Source: Atrina japonica
Lineage: Eukaryota; Mollusca; Bivalvia; Pterioida; Pinnidae
Length of the DNA: 64,000 bases
Reading direction: 5' to 3'
Assembly: GCA_030159075.1 (NCBI GenBank)
Contig: BROG01000396.1
Span: 152,501 to 216,500, forward strand
The translations under genes were made by a program, and so were the position numbers. The notes under the pieces were generated by a model, which was given only the letters and a program-made list of their open reading frames with translations, made no database searches and was not told the DNA's origin. Of the stretch, positions 22,040-35,900 are shown in pieces (within the stretch, counting starts at the first letter, position 1; the number at the start of each line of letters is the position of its first letter).

Positions 22040-23900
22040 TGTGATAGCAGACTAACAATTTTTTGAAATGGGCAAGTCCAAATGTGGCTACAGGGGTTAA
22101 TCAGTTCATCAGATGATTTGTTTGATTTACTGGAGGTCATTAAATGTACTGAGGATTTTGACATAAAAAAAAGAAAGATGAAATATGGTGGAATTTATTT
22201 TTAATAAGCAGATACCAAATTCTGGAAGGTGGGAGGAATGTCTACCAATTTGCAATGAATTCACTAATTGAGATAAAAAAAATGCGAAAGAAACAAACCA
22301 CCACTCGCAGATGTTTTTCTTAGATACCGGTATACTGAAAAAGAACTGAGGAGAAAATCCAATTGTTTCAAACACTAACATTAGGTTTAAACCAAGAGAT
22401 CAGGAGTAACTCTGTTCCCTAGAACCTTTTTTTTCTGTCTGTACTTTAGAGTAAAATCATTTCCAGAGTTGTAGAGTATTTATTTTCAATGCCCCCTGTT
22501 TCATTTGTCACCTCGCTTAACGCCACCATTTTTGAAAGTTCACTTTTTCAATTTTTCCCTAGGCCTTAATTTCATTTAAGGTTTCCCACGACCCATCTCC
22601 AAACTCCTTTATAATGCCAAATTTTGGCTAAACAAACGGTGGCAGTGTAATGAGGTCTTACTGTATTTCACTTTTCCTTCCTTTTACAGTATTTTCACAA
22701 CCTGTAACAAACTTTTATCACCTGGGACTGTTTACATTATAATTGTCACATTTCACAATAATTGTCACATTTCACAAGAATCAGTTGCCAGTATATTTGG
22801 GTGGCCTTTTCTCTTTAAATGCTGTTAAACCTTCTATCCTGTCTTTTGTGTTGATGACCTGAAAGCAGACAGGGGTAGAAGTGACAAGATATTCACATCT
22901 GAACCAAACTAAAATACATCCTAATCTAACACAGAGATGACGCTACAAAACACTGAAATGACAGCCGATACAGGGACTACATGTATATGCTAGGAGAGTT
23001 TAAAAGAGGATTAGAAGGAAATATGACCTCTAGATGGTGTGAGCATTGTGATTAGCATGAAAAGCATGTTGATCATGACCTAGACAAGTGCTTAAAAATG
23101 TGTCAGGGGAAATAACTCTAACATCAAGGATTAAGATATAGGTAGGGTGCTAAAAGAATATGTTTGTTTTATTATTATTTTCAGGGATGAGAATTTTCCT
23201 CCAATTGGAGGAATTCCTTCTTTCTCAAAATTTTGCTGCAATGTTAAATCTTTATATTTCCCATTAAACCCCTCTAAATGAACCATTTTCCTCTTTTTTC
23301 ACCATTAATATGGAATCACATTCCTGTATTTTATATCTTGCCAAAAATTTTACACCTTTAGATGAGGTGACACAAATTTTGACCAATGTTTTGGACTGGC
23401 GTATAGCAGTGAGGTTTAGTTTACCTGCCATGCTACAAGACCTTGATTTTAAGCCTTACTCGAAAGAACTGTGGCTTTCATTTTGTATGCCAAGTGCTTG
23501 GTGAAGAAAAAGTAACTACCATTTTTTCAAAGTACATGTAGTTGGTATGATGTGGTATTGAGAATAAAACCAGGGACCGTCTATTGGCTAGTTGAATGCC
23601 CTAGACCACCAAAAGCGGTCCTGAAAGAATATGTATGGTGGGGGAAATAGCTCTGTAATGATAACAATAAAGGTAGAATGCTAGATGAATGTGTCAAGGG
23701 AGACAACTTTAACATTATGAAAACAATATAGGTGAAGTGCTTAATAACTCATCAAACCCCTGGAAAACAATGAACGCTTCTGTAAATCAATGACTTTGAC
23801 CAGCCCAACTATGTTTTTAGGGGTGAATGAGTTAGAAAATATATATGTCAGGGAGAGCAACTTTTACAATCAATGAAACAACTGTGTGAACCAGATATGT
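22040..23900. other. Intergenic stretch, no gene recognised
   Basis: Contains a ccctcta/ggggtta short element near 23745-23835 and a (gcatgaaaagcatg)-like motif near 23055. The open frames are short and lack codon-like composition. Confidence 0.4.
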
Positions 23901-23911
23901 GATTAAGGCGA

Positions 23912-24160
23912 GACAATGACAAATACTCGTATAGAAAGTGGTGTAAATGTGCGGAACACGTGTAAACAAAACGTTTACTGTCAGTGCTGGCAGACTAACT
24001 GGATGTGGAATGGAATAAGTACAGCAATGACAAATATTTGTATAGAAAGTGGTGTAAATGTGAGGAACACGTGTAAACAAAACGTTTACTGTCAGTGCTG
24101 GCAGACTAACTGGATGTGAAAAGGATTAAGTATAGTAATGACAAATACTCATGAAATTAC
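23912..24160. repeat. 111-bp tandem duplication
   Basis: 'aatgacaaatactcgtatag' at 23915 recurs at 24026 ('aatgacaaatatttgtatag') and begins a third copy at about 24137. The unit holds 'aaacaaaacgtttactgtca'. 111 bp keeps frame. Confidence 0.88.
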
Positions 24161-24319
24161 ATTATATAAAAAGTACATACAGTGTAACCTGTAATAAAAA
24201 CAGCAAACAAGGGCTAATGCTAATCTACAAGTAATTTGCAACATGACATAGTATTGTATGTTGGCCATAATAAAAGTCATTCTAGGATTTATTGATACAC
24301 ATTCTAATTAAAAACCAAT

Positions 24320-24425
24320 CTCTTATCACTACCGTCTTCTGATATGTCGCATATAGGATGTAATGCAATTTGCTATGGGGGTCATGTGCAAATGAACTCT
24401 CGTAGACGTGTAATGTTCATGTGAC
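24320..24425. repeat. Dispersed repeat D, single arm
   Basis: 'tctgatatgtcgcatatagg' then atgtaatgcaatttgctatg, the same order as at 2650. Confidence 0.6.
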
Positions 24426-24429
24426 TTGC

Positions 24430-25740
24430 ATTTAATGAATGGCAAAGTAATGTGATTCTTTTTATAAAAAGCGTCAATTCAAGTCAATTCAAGTTATACT
24501 TATTTGATGTTAGTACAGACACTGACCATTGTAATTTAAGTAAATTCAAGTGGGATTAATATTTCATTGTTTTAGAAATAAAACAAATTCATTGACATTA
24601 CATTTTGATGTAATAAAACATGCTTGTAAAGGGCACTATTCCGTGTATGTAGTATTACTTGATATAACATTTAAAAATTTCATCATGGTTTTGATTTTGT
24701 TGATAAATGGAAACAACAAAATTAAGACCAAAATGAAATTATCTGATTCTACAGTATATCAAAAATCTATATCAAAATAAAATTGCCATTTATTGGTCAT
24801 ATCTGAGCTTTCAGTTATATAAAGTAACAAACCAAATGTGTTAAAAAATTGTGGTAAGAAACAAAATTATTTGACAAAAAACAAATTGTTAAAATACTGC
24901 AAATAAACAAATGGACAGATTGACAAACAAACAAAAATTATGCCCCACCCCATTTTCCAATCTTGGTGGAAGGAAACAAAAGGTTTTATTTTTACAAAAC
25001 TTATATCATTTCATCATCTGCTTTGCAGATACTAAGAAAGAGATTCTTATTATTGCTATTTTTTACATCCAATCACTCTGTGACCTTTAAAAAGTACATC
25101 TAAATTTAAAGCAAATATTCCATAATAACTTACACATGACTAGTGAACATTTGACATAGCACCAACAGTAACATAAGTAATAAAAGTTGGTCCTAAAATA
25201 TAAGTTCGTTGGTTCAAATAATTTGTTTTCAACATTTTTTTTTTTATCAGATGATGCTAAACCACAAATCTTATCTGAAGTTGCTATTTTCTCACAGCAT
25301 TCTGACACTGTGTAACGTCTAGTATGTGAATGGAGGGGAAGACAGTTAGAAAACTGTTTCAGAATAGGATATACCTCCAACATATGATTAGGTAAACAAT
25401 TATTTGTAAATATTGTAGACACTCATCTATTATAATAATGACAAACGTAAACTCAAGTTTATTGAAACCATTCAAAGTTCCCACAAAAATTCAATGTGAA
25501 CTTGCTTGAAGAAAGCGATGACGTCTGATAAGACATTGTGAATCAGCACTGACAGAAAAAAAAAATCTGATAAAAAATGTCAAAGACCTTGAACCAATGA
25601 AGGCTTATATTATAGGACTATAATGAAAGTAAGTTCTGGTTATATGTATCCAAATCTGTGTAAATATAGCATTATATAAAACTTATTTTGTCTACATACA
25701 TAAAAAGTACAGTAGAAATTATTTTACCAGAACAGAAACG
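24430..25740. other. Intergenic stretch between the two gene ends
   Basis: AT-rich. The 111-codon open frame at 25087-25422 (minus) is Cys/Phe/Tyr-rich and not recognised. It probably lies in the ECHDC2 3' region. Confidence 0.4.
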
Positions 25741-25741
25741 A

Positions 25742-26000
25742 TTAAAGGGGCATTAACTGTGTTTTTCATTCCAAAAATTTCTTTTCTTTTTTTTTTTATA
25801 CTTAAGACTGATATACAATAACAAGAAAAAGAGATGTACACAGACATAAAAATTCTTAAACTCCTATATATTTTGTGAAAACTGCTCGAGAAACCCAATT
25901 TGGCAATTATTCTCTTGCAATTGCTTTATTTGACCATACTACATGTATATGCAAACCACACTGGGCTTGACCTTATTGTCACAAAATATATGTAGTCAAA
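25742..26000. repeat. Dispersed repeat A, copy 2
   Basis: Starts 'attaaaggggcattaactgt' and shares 'tgatatacaataacaagaaa' and 'atattttgtgaaaactgctc' with copies 1 and 3. Confidence 0.75.
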
Positions 26001-26886
26001 TTTCTTGATTACCATAAGTACCGTTATAATCCGCTTATTTCGAAAACCCTATTTGACGGAAAGAAAAATTCATTCCACATCCATTTTAATATAACTGGGT
26101 TTGACCGTACTTGTACAAAGGTTTATAGATACAAACTGTGATATAAATATCGGCAAGAAATTTAAATTTTGCAAGCAGGTCTCTTCCAAATTTACACGCA
26201 AGTTATTCTCTTGTAAAATGACGGTGATTGACGGTCATCTACTTGCAGTAGAACATTGGGTGAGTCAAACTTCAAACAGTTGAATTTCCCAACATTTCAA
26301 TCTATTGTCTTAGTCCAGAATAATTTTGTTATTTAATGCTCTTTATAAACAAGTGATGAGTAAAAAAATTCATGAGTCAATTTTCTCAACATTTTGAATA
26401 AACATTTGGGCTCATACACATGCATGTAAAAACATTGAAAACATAAAAATTTATAGATGTACAAAAGCACCCCCAAACAGTTCTTCTCCTTTTCATTAAC
26501 ATTCAATGTTTTAGTTTCAAGAAAAAGTTAATTTTAGCACTAATTATTATATACCTTGACTGTTCATCTCTTATACAGTTTCAAAGCAGAAAAATACATC
26601 TTTTAGAACCCCTGGAACTAAAAAATCATATGATTCTCAGTTACCATTTATGAGACAAAGTCCCAAAGTATCGAACTTTTCTAGGTTGACCCTTGAACTT
26701 TGACTCATCAAAGTTCTACCATATATGAAAATAACTTTTCCTTTTGATAACAAATTCATTATTCATATATCGATCTAAATTTGCAAATATTTCAATGCAA
26801 ACATGTAGCACAATGAATCCAATGTACAAAGCTACATAATATAGGAGCAACAAATACGATAAGAGTAAGATGCATTTCCTCAAAGT
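25742..26886 (-). other. 3'UTR / downstream region of ECHDC2
   Basis: No coding exon was recognised here. The segment 25742-26000 is a copy of a dispersed repeat also seen at 120-390 and 57630-57930. A minus-strand AATAAA is found further on at 25458-25463 (plus-strand TTTATT), and another at 24985-24990. Either could end the transcript. Confidence 0.3.
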
Positions 26887-26964
26887 CTAAGACCCGTGAT
26901 ATTTTGGTGGTCTTTTTTCTAACCAGGCTGCCATTGCCTCCCTTCTATCTTTTGTTGGTATTAC
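26887..26964 (-). CDS. ECHDC2: ECHDC2 exon 9: C-terminus and stop
   Basis: It encodes [20 protein letters not shown], then KYHGS and TAG. 'IPT.DR.E...A...KRPP.Y.G' is the conserved C-terminal end of AUH/ECHDC2 proteins. The acceptor is 'ttttttttgcag'. Confidence 0.92.
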   Translation of the reverse strand, partial: VIPTKDRREAMAAWLEKRPPKYHGS

Positions 26965-29900
26965 CTGCAAAAAAAACAAGACAGGTAAATAGTTGTACAT
27001 CAATTTGTTTTGAAATATATTCTTGCAATACAAGGTTACATAAAAAATGTATCAGCTTCTCAGACATTCTCAGTTCCTTAATAGTCCTTGACCTTTATGT
27101 CTTACTTTGGACACAATTGAACAATGACATGTATGTATGCCTTCAAAGGAAATTTCATTAGTTGTCTAAGAACCTGAAACTTTTTTTAGATGGCCTGATT
27201 AATAACACTGATACATGAATGTATTTCTACAGTCATACATACAGAAAAAACCTGCTATAGCGGAGACACCTCTATATAAGGATTACCTGTTTATAAAGGC
27301 CAGTTTTTTCAAGTCCCTTGACGGCATACTTCAACGTAATTGAACCTGTGTATAAGGGTCACCTGCATATAAAGGTCAATATTTTTTGGTCCCATGGGTG
27401 GCCCCTATATACAGGTTTCACTGTATATGAAAAGGTTTGAGTAAACTGAGTTGACTAAGTTGAGTTAGAGTGATATAGAATGTCAGTGAACATCTTTATC
27501 TCACCCCTAAATACAGATTTGGGCTGGTCTAGGCCATTGATTTACAGAAGAGTCCATTGCTTTTCTGGGGTTGATGAGTTAAACAGCCTCATTCAAATGA
27601 TTTCTTAAAATGGTACAGTCAAGCTTGCATTAAAGGTCATCTCTATATAAAGGCCACTTGCCTTTTGGCTGTTCATACATTACCTTTCTAAACTTTTTCA
27701 TAAGAAATAAACCTCTTTATAAAGCCCACCTGTTTATTACAGCTACTTTTGCATGTTCCCTTGAGTGGCCTTTATAGTCAAGTTTGACTGTATTCATTTA
27801 TATTTTTTTTTCTTCAAAATAAAATATTTCATTGCATCATTTTAAAAATGGTATCCCCTATTAGGAAATACAGGAGCAAAAAAAAAGAAAGTAGCCTATA
27901 TGTTGAAATGCTAAACATTCTTGATATAAACTATATCAAAACATGCAGGGACGTCCAGTGATAGACACTGTAGTTCTTATACAGTAAAACCTCTCTTGTG
28001 AGATCACTATCCTGGGAACCGCCTGTCTAGAGGGAATCAACTGGGAACCACCTCTCTTGAGAGATCACTCTTGTAATTAATAACCACTAGTCTAAAGAAA
28101 CCACAGGTGGGAAGCACCTGTCTTGAGAGACCATTATTATAAGAACCACCTGTCTAAAGAGACCACTGGTGAAAACTACCTGTCTTGGGAGACCACTCTT
28201 GTGAACACCACCTGTCTAAAAGAAGACCACACTGGTGAGAAGCACTTGTCTTGAGAGACCACTCTTGTGAACACCACCTGTCTTGAAATCAGTCTGGTAA
28301 GAGAGACCACCTGTCTGGTAATACCACATTCTGAGAACCACTCAGTGGAATAATCATTTAATTTTAAAACCTCTCTTAAAGGACCACCTGTCTTGAGAGA
28401 CATTTGAGTGGCAGATGAAGTGGCGTCTCATGACAGATTCTATGACTGTACAACATGACAAGCAGCGAAAGGGTACCTTCCACAAAAGATGAACTTCCAT
28501 AAGAAGTATTTTGTGAGTTATTTCCCTTTGGCAGCCATATTGTATGGCAGTATAATATTTATTCACTTTAATCTATTAACCAAATTAAATGAGGTATTTT
28601 TGTGTACAAATAGATTGAAAATATTCGTTTCGGACAGAAATATTTATTTCAGGTCTTCATTAACCTAACAGCTAATTTTGGTAAAAAATATGATGTCCAT
28701 TTCACTAATACTGTGGAAACCAATTGGTTCCTTAACTTATCAACCCCTGAAGTCATATTTGGACCTGCCCATTTCAAAGAATGGTTAAGTCAATCATCAG
28801 AATTCAGGGGAATATGCTTTAGAATCAAAATTTTATAATGATTTTACATCAATATGAACTTGCTCACCCCCGAATTATGACAGCAGACTATACCATTTAT
28901 TGATTTGGGTGAGTCTAAATGTGACCGCAGGGGTGACAAGTAAAACAGTAAAACAACTGATCAAGTTATAACATGCAATGTGACCATCAAAGGGAAATAA
29001 CTCTTTGGTAACCCGTTGATATATTATATCAAATATGCCAGATGAGATGTACTCGAGAATGTTAACAAGATTTAAAACGTGTAAAACAGCAAAAGTACCT
29101 GAGCATATCCTGCTTCCTCAAATGCAAGTCCACTGGTGATATCAACCTGAAAAATTGGTAAAGAAATGTGAACATGATCCGATACTTAGAAATACATAAA
29201 CATTCATAACCCTCTAAGTAGAAAAAACGGAATATAAGAATCCACCATGAGTATCCATGTGGAATAGGGAATTTTCACCCAAGGGTCTGAATATTGTAGA
29301 TCTACGCAGATCTAGGTCAAGTGTTACATACGCAGATCTACGTTAAGTGTTACATACGAAGATCTACATGTATGTCAAGTGTTACATACGCAGATCTATG
29401 TCAAGTCTTACATACGCAGATCTATGTCAAGTGTTACATATGCAGATCTATGTCAAGTGTTACATATGAAGATCTGTGTCAAGTGTTACAAATGCAGATC
29501 TATGTCAAGTCTTAAATACGAAGATCTATGTCAAGTGTTACATATGCAGATCTGTCAAGTGTTACATATGCAGATCTATGTCAAGTTTTACATACGCAGA
29601 TCTATGTCAAGTGTTACATATGCAGATCTATGTCAAGTGTTACATATGAAGATCTGTCAAGTGTTACATATGGCAATCTATGTCAAGTGTTACATATGAA
29701 GATCTATGTCAAGTGTTACATATGGCAATCTATGTCAAGTCTTACATACGCAGATCTATGTCAAGTGTTACACATGCAGATCTGTCAAGTGTTACATACG
29801 CAGGTCTATGTCAAGTGTTACATACGCAGATCTGTCAAGTGTTACATACGCAGATCTATGTCAAGTCTTACATACGCAGATCTATGTCAAGTGTTACAAA

Positions 29901-32900
29901 GAAGATCTATGTCAAGTCTACATATGCAGATCTTTGTCAAGTCTTACATACGCAGATCTATGTCAAGTGTTACAAAGAAGATCTATGTCAAGTCTTACAT
30001 ACACAGACCATGTCAAGTCTTACATACGCAGATCTATGTCAAGTGTTACATACGCAGATCTATGTCAAGTCTTACATACGCAGATCTATGTCAAGTCTTA
30101 CATACGCAGATCTGTCAAGTGTTACAAAGAAGATCTATGTCAAGTCTTACATACGCAGATCTATGTCAAGTCTTACATACGCAGATCTATGTCAAGTGTT
30201 ACATATGCAGATCTATGTCAAGTGTTACATACGCAGATCTATGTCAAGTGTTACATACGCAGATCTATGTCAAGTGTTACATATGAAGATCTATGTCAAG
30301 TGTTACATACGCAGATCTATGTCAAGTGTTACATACGCAGATCTATGTCAAGTCTTAAATACACAGATCTATGTCAAGTGTTACATACGCAGATCTATGT
30401 CAAGTGTTACATATGAAGATCTATGTCAGGTCTTACATAACTATGTACTGCATTCTTGAAGACACAGAAGGTCTACGTCGTAAATTGTAATATGACATCA
30501 TAACACGTGTAGCTTGTCAATACCCTAGGGGTTGATAAGGGAATCATTCCTCAAAAAAAAAGAGGAAAAAATCAGTGATCCATGATAGAATTACTTATCT
30601 AAATAGTGGTTGTTGAACCATTTTACTCAATGTAACTAAGGTTATCTCCCTTTTATTATGATCTTGATTACTCATTTACTGGTGCAGCAAATGTGACTTT
30701 AGATTGTCGTTTGATATCTCTTGAAAAAAATAGTTTGTCACTTATATGGAGAGGACACCAGCACCAGGTGAAGTGCCTCAAATTTTGACTTATACCAACA
30801 AAATGAGGGTTCTTTAACTTGTCATGACATCAAATGACCTCAATTTGTTAGACATCTGTGCTTATTTCACTATTAAAACTGTGGTTCAGTCACCTATTTT
30901 TAAAACTATATAAAGAAAGTATACCATTAAGCTCCCATCTCCCAATAAGTGCCATTCCCCCTTTTTATACACGATCGAGAATCTTTTCTAGCTGGTTGAC
31001 AAGGAGATATTGACCTGACAAACTTTAAGTAGCAGTTCATCTGTAGCCCCCAAGCAACAGAATGATGTTGATAAGTGTTCTCCGTAATGACTACAGTAAA
31101 GTCTGCTTTAGCGATCACCTCTGTATAAAGACCACCTGGTCACAAAGACCGCTGTCCCCAGTAATACCATATGTGTACAAATCATCCTCTATATAAAGAC
31201 CACCTCCCTATAAAGACAGGTTTTCTGGTGTCCCTAAGGAGGTTGTTATATACAAGTTTCACTGTATACCAACGTTACCACCGTGCCTTATAAAAAAATA
31301 AACTGTTTTACGTCGATTTGACTATTAATTGGTCCCAATAAGTACCCACCCCTTTTCCCTCATTCTTGTAGTGACCTGGGTGCTTAATGGGTCGAATATG
31401 GTAACTGTATTTCAGCACATTCCAATGTTATGTGCATCTGTCTATGAAGACATGTAAAAATATACTGAGTAGGGCTGTTGGGTGTACTGCAATACATTAA
31501 TTACTTCACAATAAAGATACTGCGATACAGCATAGCGTACCAGTATATTGCCATAAAATCGTAAATTTAACATTTCTTTTTCTGAAATTTCTGGAATTTT
31601 TTAAACTTAACTTCAGGTTCTGTTTTCATGAAAATTACACCGAATAACAAATGACTTTTGCTTTCATAACCTTAATAGTCTTGATCAAATGAATGCTTGT
31701 AAGTGTACTAAAACGCCACACTGTTAAGCACATTAACAATGTTACATTTCAATCGTAATGGCAACATGCAAGGATCTGGAGTTGATTCCTTACAGAAAAA
31801 GCAAAGAGTGCCACATGGGAACGTTTTTCATTGTGTGACGGTTGCGATTTGATCCGTCTGCGAACTTTAAAATACCACTATACGATCACAGAACAAAACC
31901 ACCACCAGGTGCCACCTGCCACAATTGCAACACTCACGTAAAACACAAGAAATAGTGTCAGGTGTTGCTGTATGCAAAAAAAAAGTGCAACGCCGTAGTT
32001 AAGTGTTGTGGAGGAATGACAAACTTAAACACCCGCCTTGATCGACGTCACCCTAATGTTAAATCTGATAGAATATCCGAATTTATAAAAGCTTATTTAA
32101 GACCAAATCAGTGTTGTAGATGGAGATGGTTTTCCTAAAATGAATAACACTAACGACCCCAGACATCACATTACGGAAGAACATAGAAGACTATCATCCC
32201 ACAAATCTATGTAGAGAGACTTGAAACAAACTCAATCGTTAAATGACAGTTGAAATTCACAAAAATATGCAGTAATGGTAATTGAGTAATGATGTTTTAT
32301 TTCCTAGAAAACTGTTTAATTGTCAGTATTAATGATTTAGTCTTATGTTTCAAATATGTTAGAGGCCATTAACAGAGAACAGACTGTTGGGGTCCTTGGC
32401 TTCTGTTTACAAACTGGACAACTAAAAGAATTTTCAGTAAAAAGTCAAATCAGCTGAATCATGTCTATTTTGTTGCAGTACATTTAAAAGTTTAATTTAC
32501 ATGTTTTGTTATGTTCAAATTTTAAGTACTGAAAGTTAGTGCATAACAGTCAGGACTATCCTTACTAATTCTACTGTATACATACACCAAGTACTTCAGT
32601 CTTCACTAAAGTACATTCAGTATGGTTATAATATGGATGTCCAATGGTATTAAAGGATACTACTTGTTTTGTCAACTGACAGATGTTTGATTTTTGCTGA
32701 TAATTGTTGGCAATATATTGCGATACATATCGCAATACACAACTCAAATATCACATTACATTGTGGTAAGCTCTCCCCGTATTGTAGCAGCCCTAGTACT
32801 GAGTATGGGTACTTAAGAACTAGCACTGAGTACGGGTACTTAAGAACTAGTACTGAGTACGGGTACTTAAGAACTAGTACTGAGTATGGGTACTTAAGAA

Positions 32901-35900
32901 CTAGCACTGAGTACGGGTACTTAAGAACTAGTACTGAGTACGGGTACTTAAGAACTAGCACTGAGTACGGGTACTTAAGAACTAGCATTGAGTACGGGTA
33001 CTTAAGAACTAGTACTGAGTACGGGTACTTAAGAACTAGCACTGAGTACGGGTACTTAAGAACTAGCACTGAGTATGGGTACTTAAGAACGTATAATTAT
33101 GGTACACAAAAACAGAATTTAACTTGTCTCAATTACCTCAATGCCTTTGTTAATTGAAAACTTTGCCATTCTCAGAGCCACTGGTCCCTGTTTGTAAAAT
33201 GAAATATGAAATGTTACATATTACTATGAATATACTAACAGATATCTTAGAACAAATCTCGAAACACAATTTCAACTTTTAAGATTAAGAGATATATAAA
33301 TATATAATCAAAGTAAACAGTCATTTTTAGGTTTCATGCAAAAATTTTGCCATGACTACCAGTAAATAATATAAAATACTTTAAGACTCTTACTTTCATT
33401 CAAGTCAAATATTTTTACAAAATTTCAGATGGATAAGGGGGGTGGAGGTAACAACGTCCCTGAAGGTATGAGTCTCTGAAAATACGGTACGAGTTTCTAC
33501 TGTGGATACCAAAATTTTATCTCCAAATTCAAGGAACAAGCATGGGGACCATTTGCGCCCCGAACTATGCCATTCTTTATATGGACAATTTAGAAAGGAA
33601 ATTCCTCCAGGGCCAACAACTCAAACCCCTCATTTGGTGGCGCTACATCGACGACATCTTTATTATCTGGACGTTCACACGCGAGGAACTTGATACCTTC
33701 GTGGAAAGTCTAAACAGTTTCCATCCAACGGTCAAATTCACGTATGAAAATATCAGACTACGCACAGAGGAAGCATAAAAGATTTAGAGTACCGGAATGA
33801 ACTATATCAAGCGGAATATGCAGATTAAATAGAACAAAACAAACTTTAAACTTTATTACATAGTTACTTGAAATAACACAAAGAACGACCAGCTAAATAA
33901 TTTATTGCGTGTTTTTATTTCTATAGCAAACAAATTAAATTCTATAAGTAACATTTATTAATATACACATCTTTGATACAATTACGCAACATTGAACTCT
34001 ATAACTACGTTGTGTATAAGACTGTAACGTGATAATACACGGTCATCATTTATAGGATAAACGTTGTGTATTAGCACTTTATGCGATAGTGCACTGTCAT
34101 CAATATCTGTATCCACTCGTGTATCCATGACGTAACTCAACTATTACCGTCATTAGTTTCTGTCTATTCAATCATGTATCCATGACAAAATTCAATTGTC
34201 ACTTGTTCTGAAGACGGCTCTACTTAGAGTCGAAACATGTCAACTTGATCTTTCATTTTTTTTTCATTTTTATTGGAGTTTTTATTGTGTTGGACACAAA
34301 TCCCTTGGTGGAAATCGTCGAAAATTTCAGATGGAAATGCTACTAACCTGAATTTAAAAAGGAAAGTTGTCCTTCAGCTGACAACTGACAACTGGTTAGG
34401 ATGTCGAGTAATTTTTTGGCTTGCTTTAGTGGTGCTTTTTGCCACGCTCAACAATTTTTCAGTAATATGGTGGCAGCCAAATTTAATGATGGTGGAGAGA
34501 ATTCGGTTTTGATATACCCAGGAAGAGATTGCAGTTCTTCCACAATAGGCAAACTTCCTCAAATATTCAGCTTGTGTTCCATTGGGGCTTGAACTGACAC
34601 TGAGCAGAGGTGGGGCTTACCTGACACTGACTAGAAGTAAGGCTTGAACTGACACCGAGTAGAGATGGGGCTTGAACTGACACTGACGGGAGGTGGGGCT
34701 TGAACTGACACTCACTGGAGGTGGGGCTTGAACTGACACTCACTGGAGGTGGGGCTTGTAGAGCTGGGGCTTGAACTGACACTGACCACAGGTGGGGCTT
34801 AACTCACAATGAGTAGAGGTTGGGCTTAACTCACAGTAACAAGAGGTGGGACTTGAACTGACACTGAGTATAGGTGGGGCATGTATTGAAACTGACTGGA
34901 GGTGGGGGTAGAACTGACACTGACTAGAGGTGGGTTTGAACTGACACTAACTAGGGCTAGAGTAGAGGTAGGGTTGAACTGAAAATGAGTAGAGATGGGG
35001 CTTGAACTGACACTGAGTACAGGTGGGGCTTGAAATCACTGAGTACAGGTGGGGCTTGAACTGAGACAGACTGGAGGTGAGAAACTGATGCTCTGACCAC
35101 TTAGGATCCAGTGGGAATTGGGTTCTACTGGATCTTGGATAAGGACTTAAATCTACACTGACTAGAAGTAGAGCATGAATCTACACTGACTAGAGGTAAG
35201 GCTTGAATCTACACTGAATAGAGGTAGGGCTTGAATCTACACTGACTAGAGGTAAGGCTTGAATCTACACTGACTAGAGGTAAGGCTTGAATCTACACTG
35301 ACTAGAGGTAGGGCTTGAACTTTGACATGTAACTTTTCTAGTAACTTTAACCTAAAATAAAGCCAATATTAGAAAACTTGCAAAGCGGATACCAAATTAG
35401 AAATTAAACAAACAGGTTTTTCAACTACTTTTTATGTATTGGAAACATGATCACTCCAATAAGTTTACCTGTGGTAGAATTTCCTGGGCTAGTACAAGAG
35501 CTCGTTGATAAGCTGCATCTCCATCCTTGTTTTGTTCCACCGCATGATTTACGATGCCCATATCTGCCGCCTCTGCTCCATCAAACATCCTGGCTGCATA
35601 TATCAATTCTTTAGCTTTTGCTGGCCCTATTGCTCTTGCCATTCTCTGTGTACCTCCTGGATATAAATGATAAAGGTTTAGCCAAGCATCATACAACCAC
35701 CAGGGTTCAACAACAATGAAAATTTCCACTTGTCCTCCAGGGCATGTAGTATTGATAACCTACTTGTTCGAATGCAAAAATGACTTGTCCAAAAATCAAG
35801 TGTAAAATGCAAAGATACTGTTTTCTGTTTAAACAAGAATAGTTTTTATTGAATTAATTTTTGTCTTCAACAATTTCACTTGTCCTTTTGGACAAGTGAG

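Noticed and set aside
29321..30459. Four overlapping open frames of 65-259 codons rich in [13 protein letters not shown]
   Set aside because: They are all readings of one 26-bp minisatellite (26 x 3 = 78 bp gives the same peptide in all three frames). There are no splice signals and no unique sequence.
32650..33157. Opposed open frames of 139 and 162 codons (VLVLKYPYS / STEYGYLRT repeats)
   Set aside because: The 27-bp minisatellite is open in both directions. It lies in an intron of ECHDC2.
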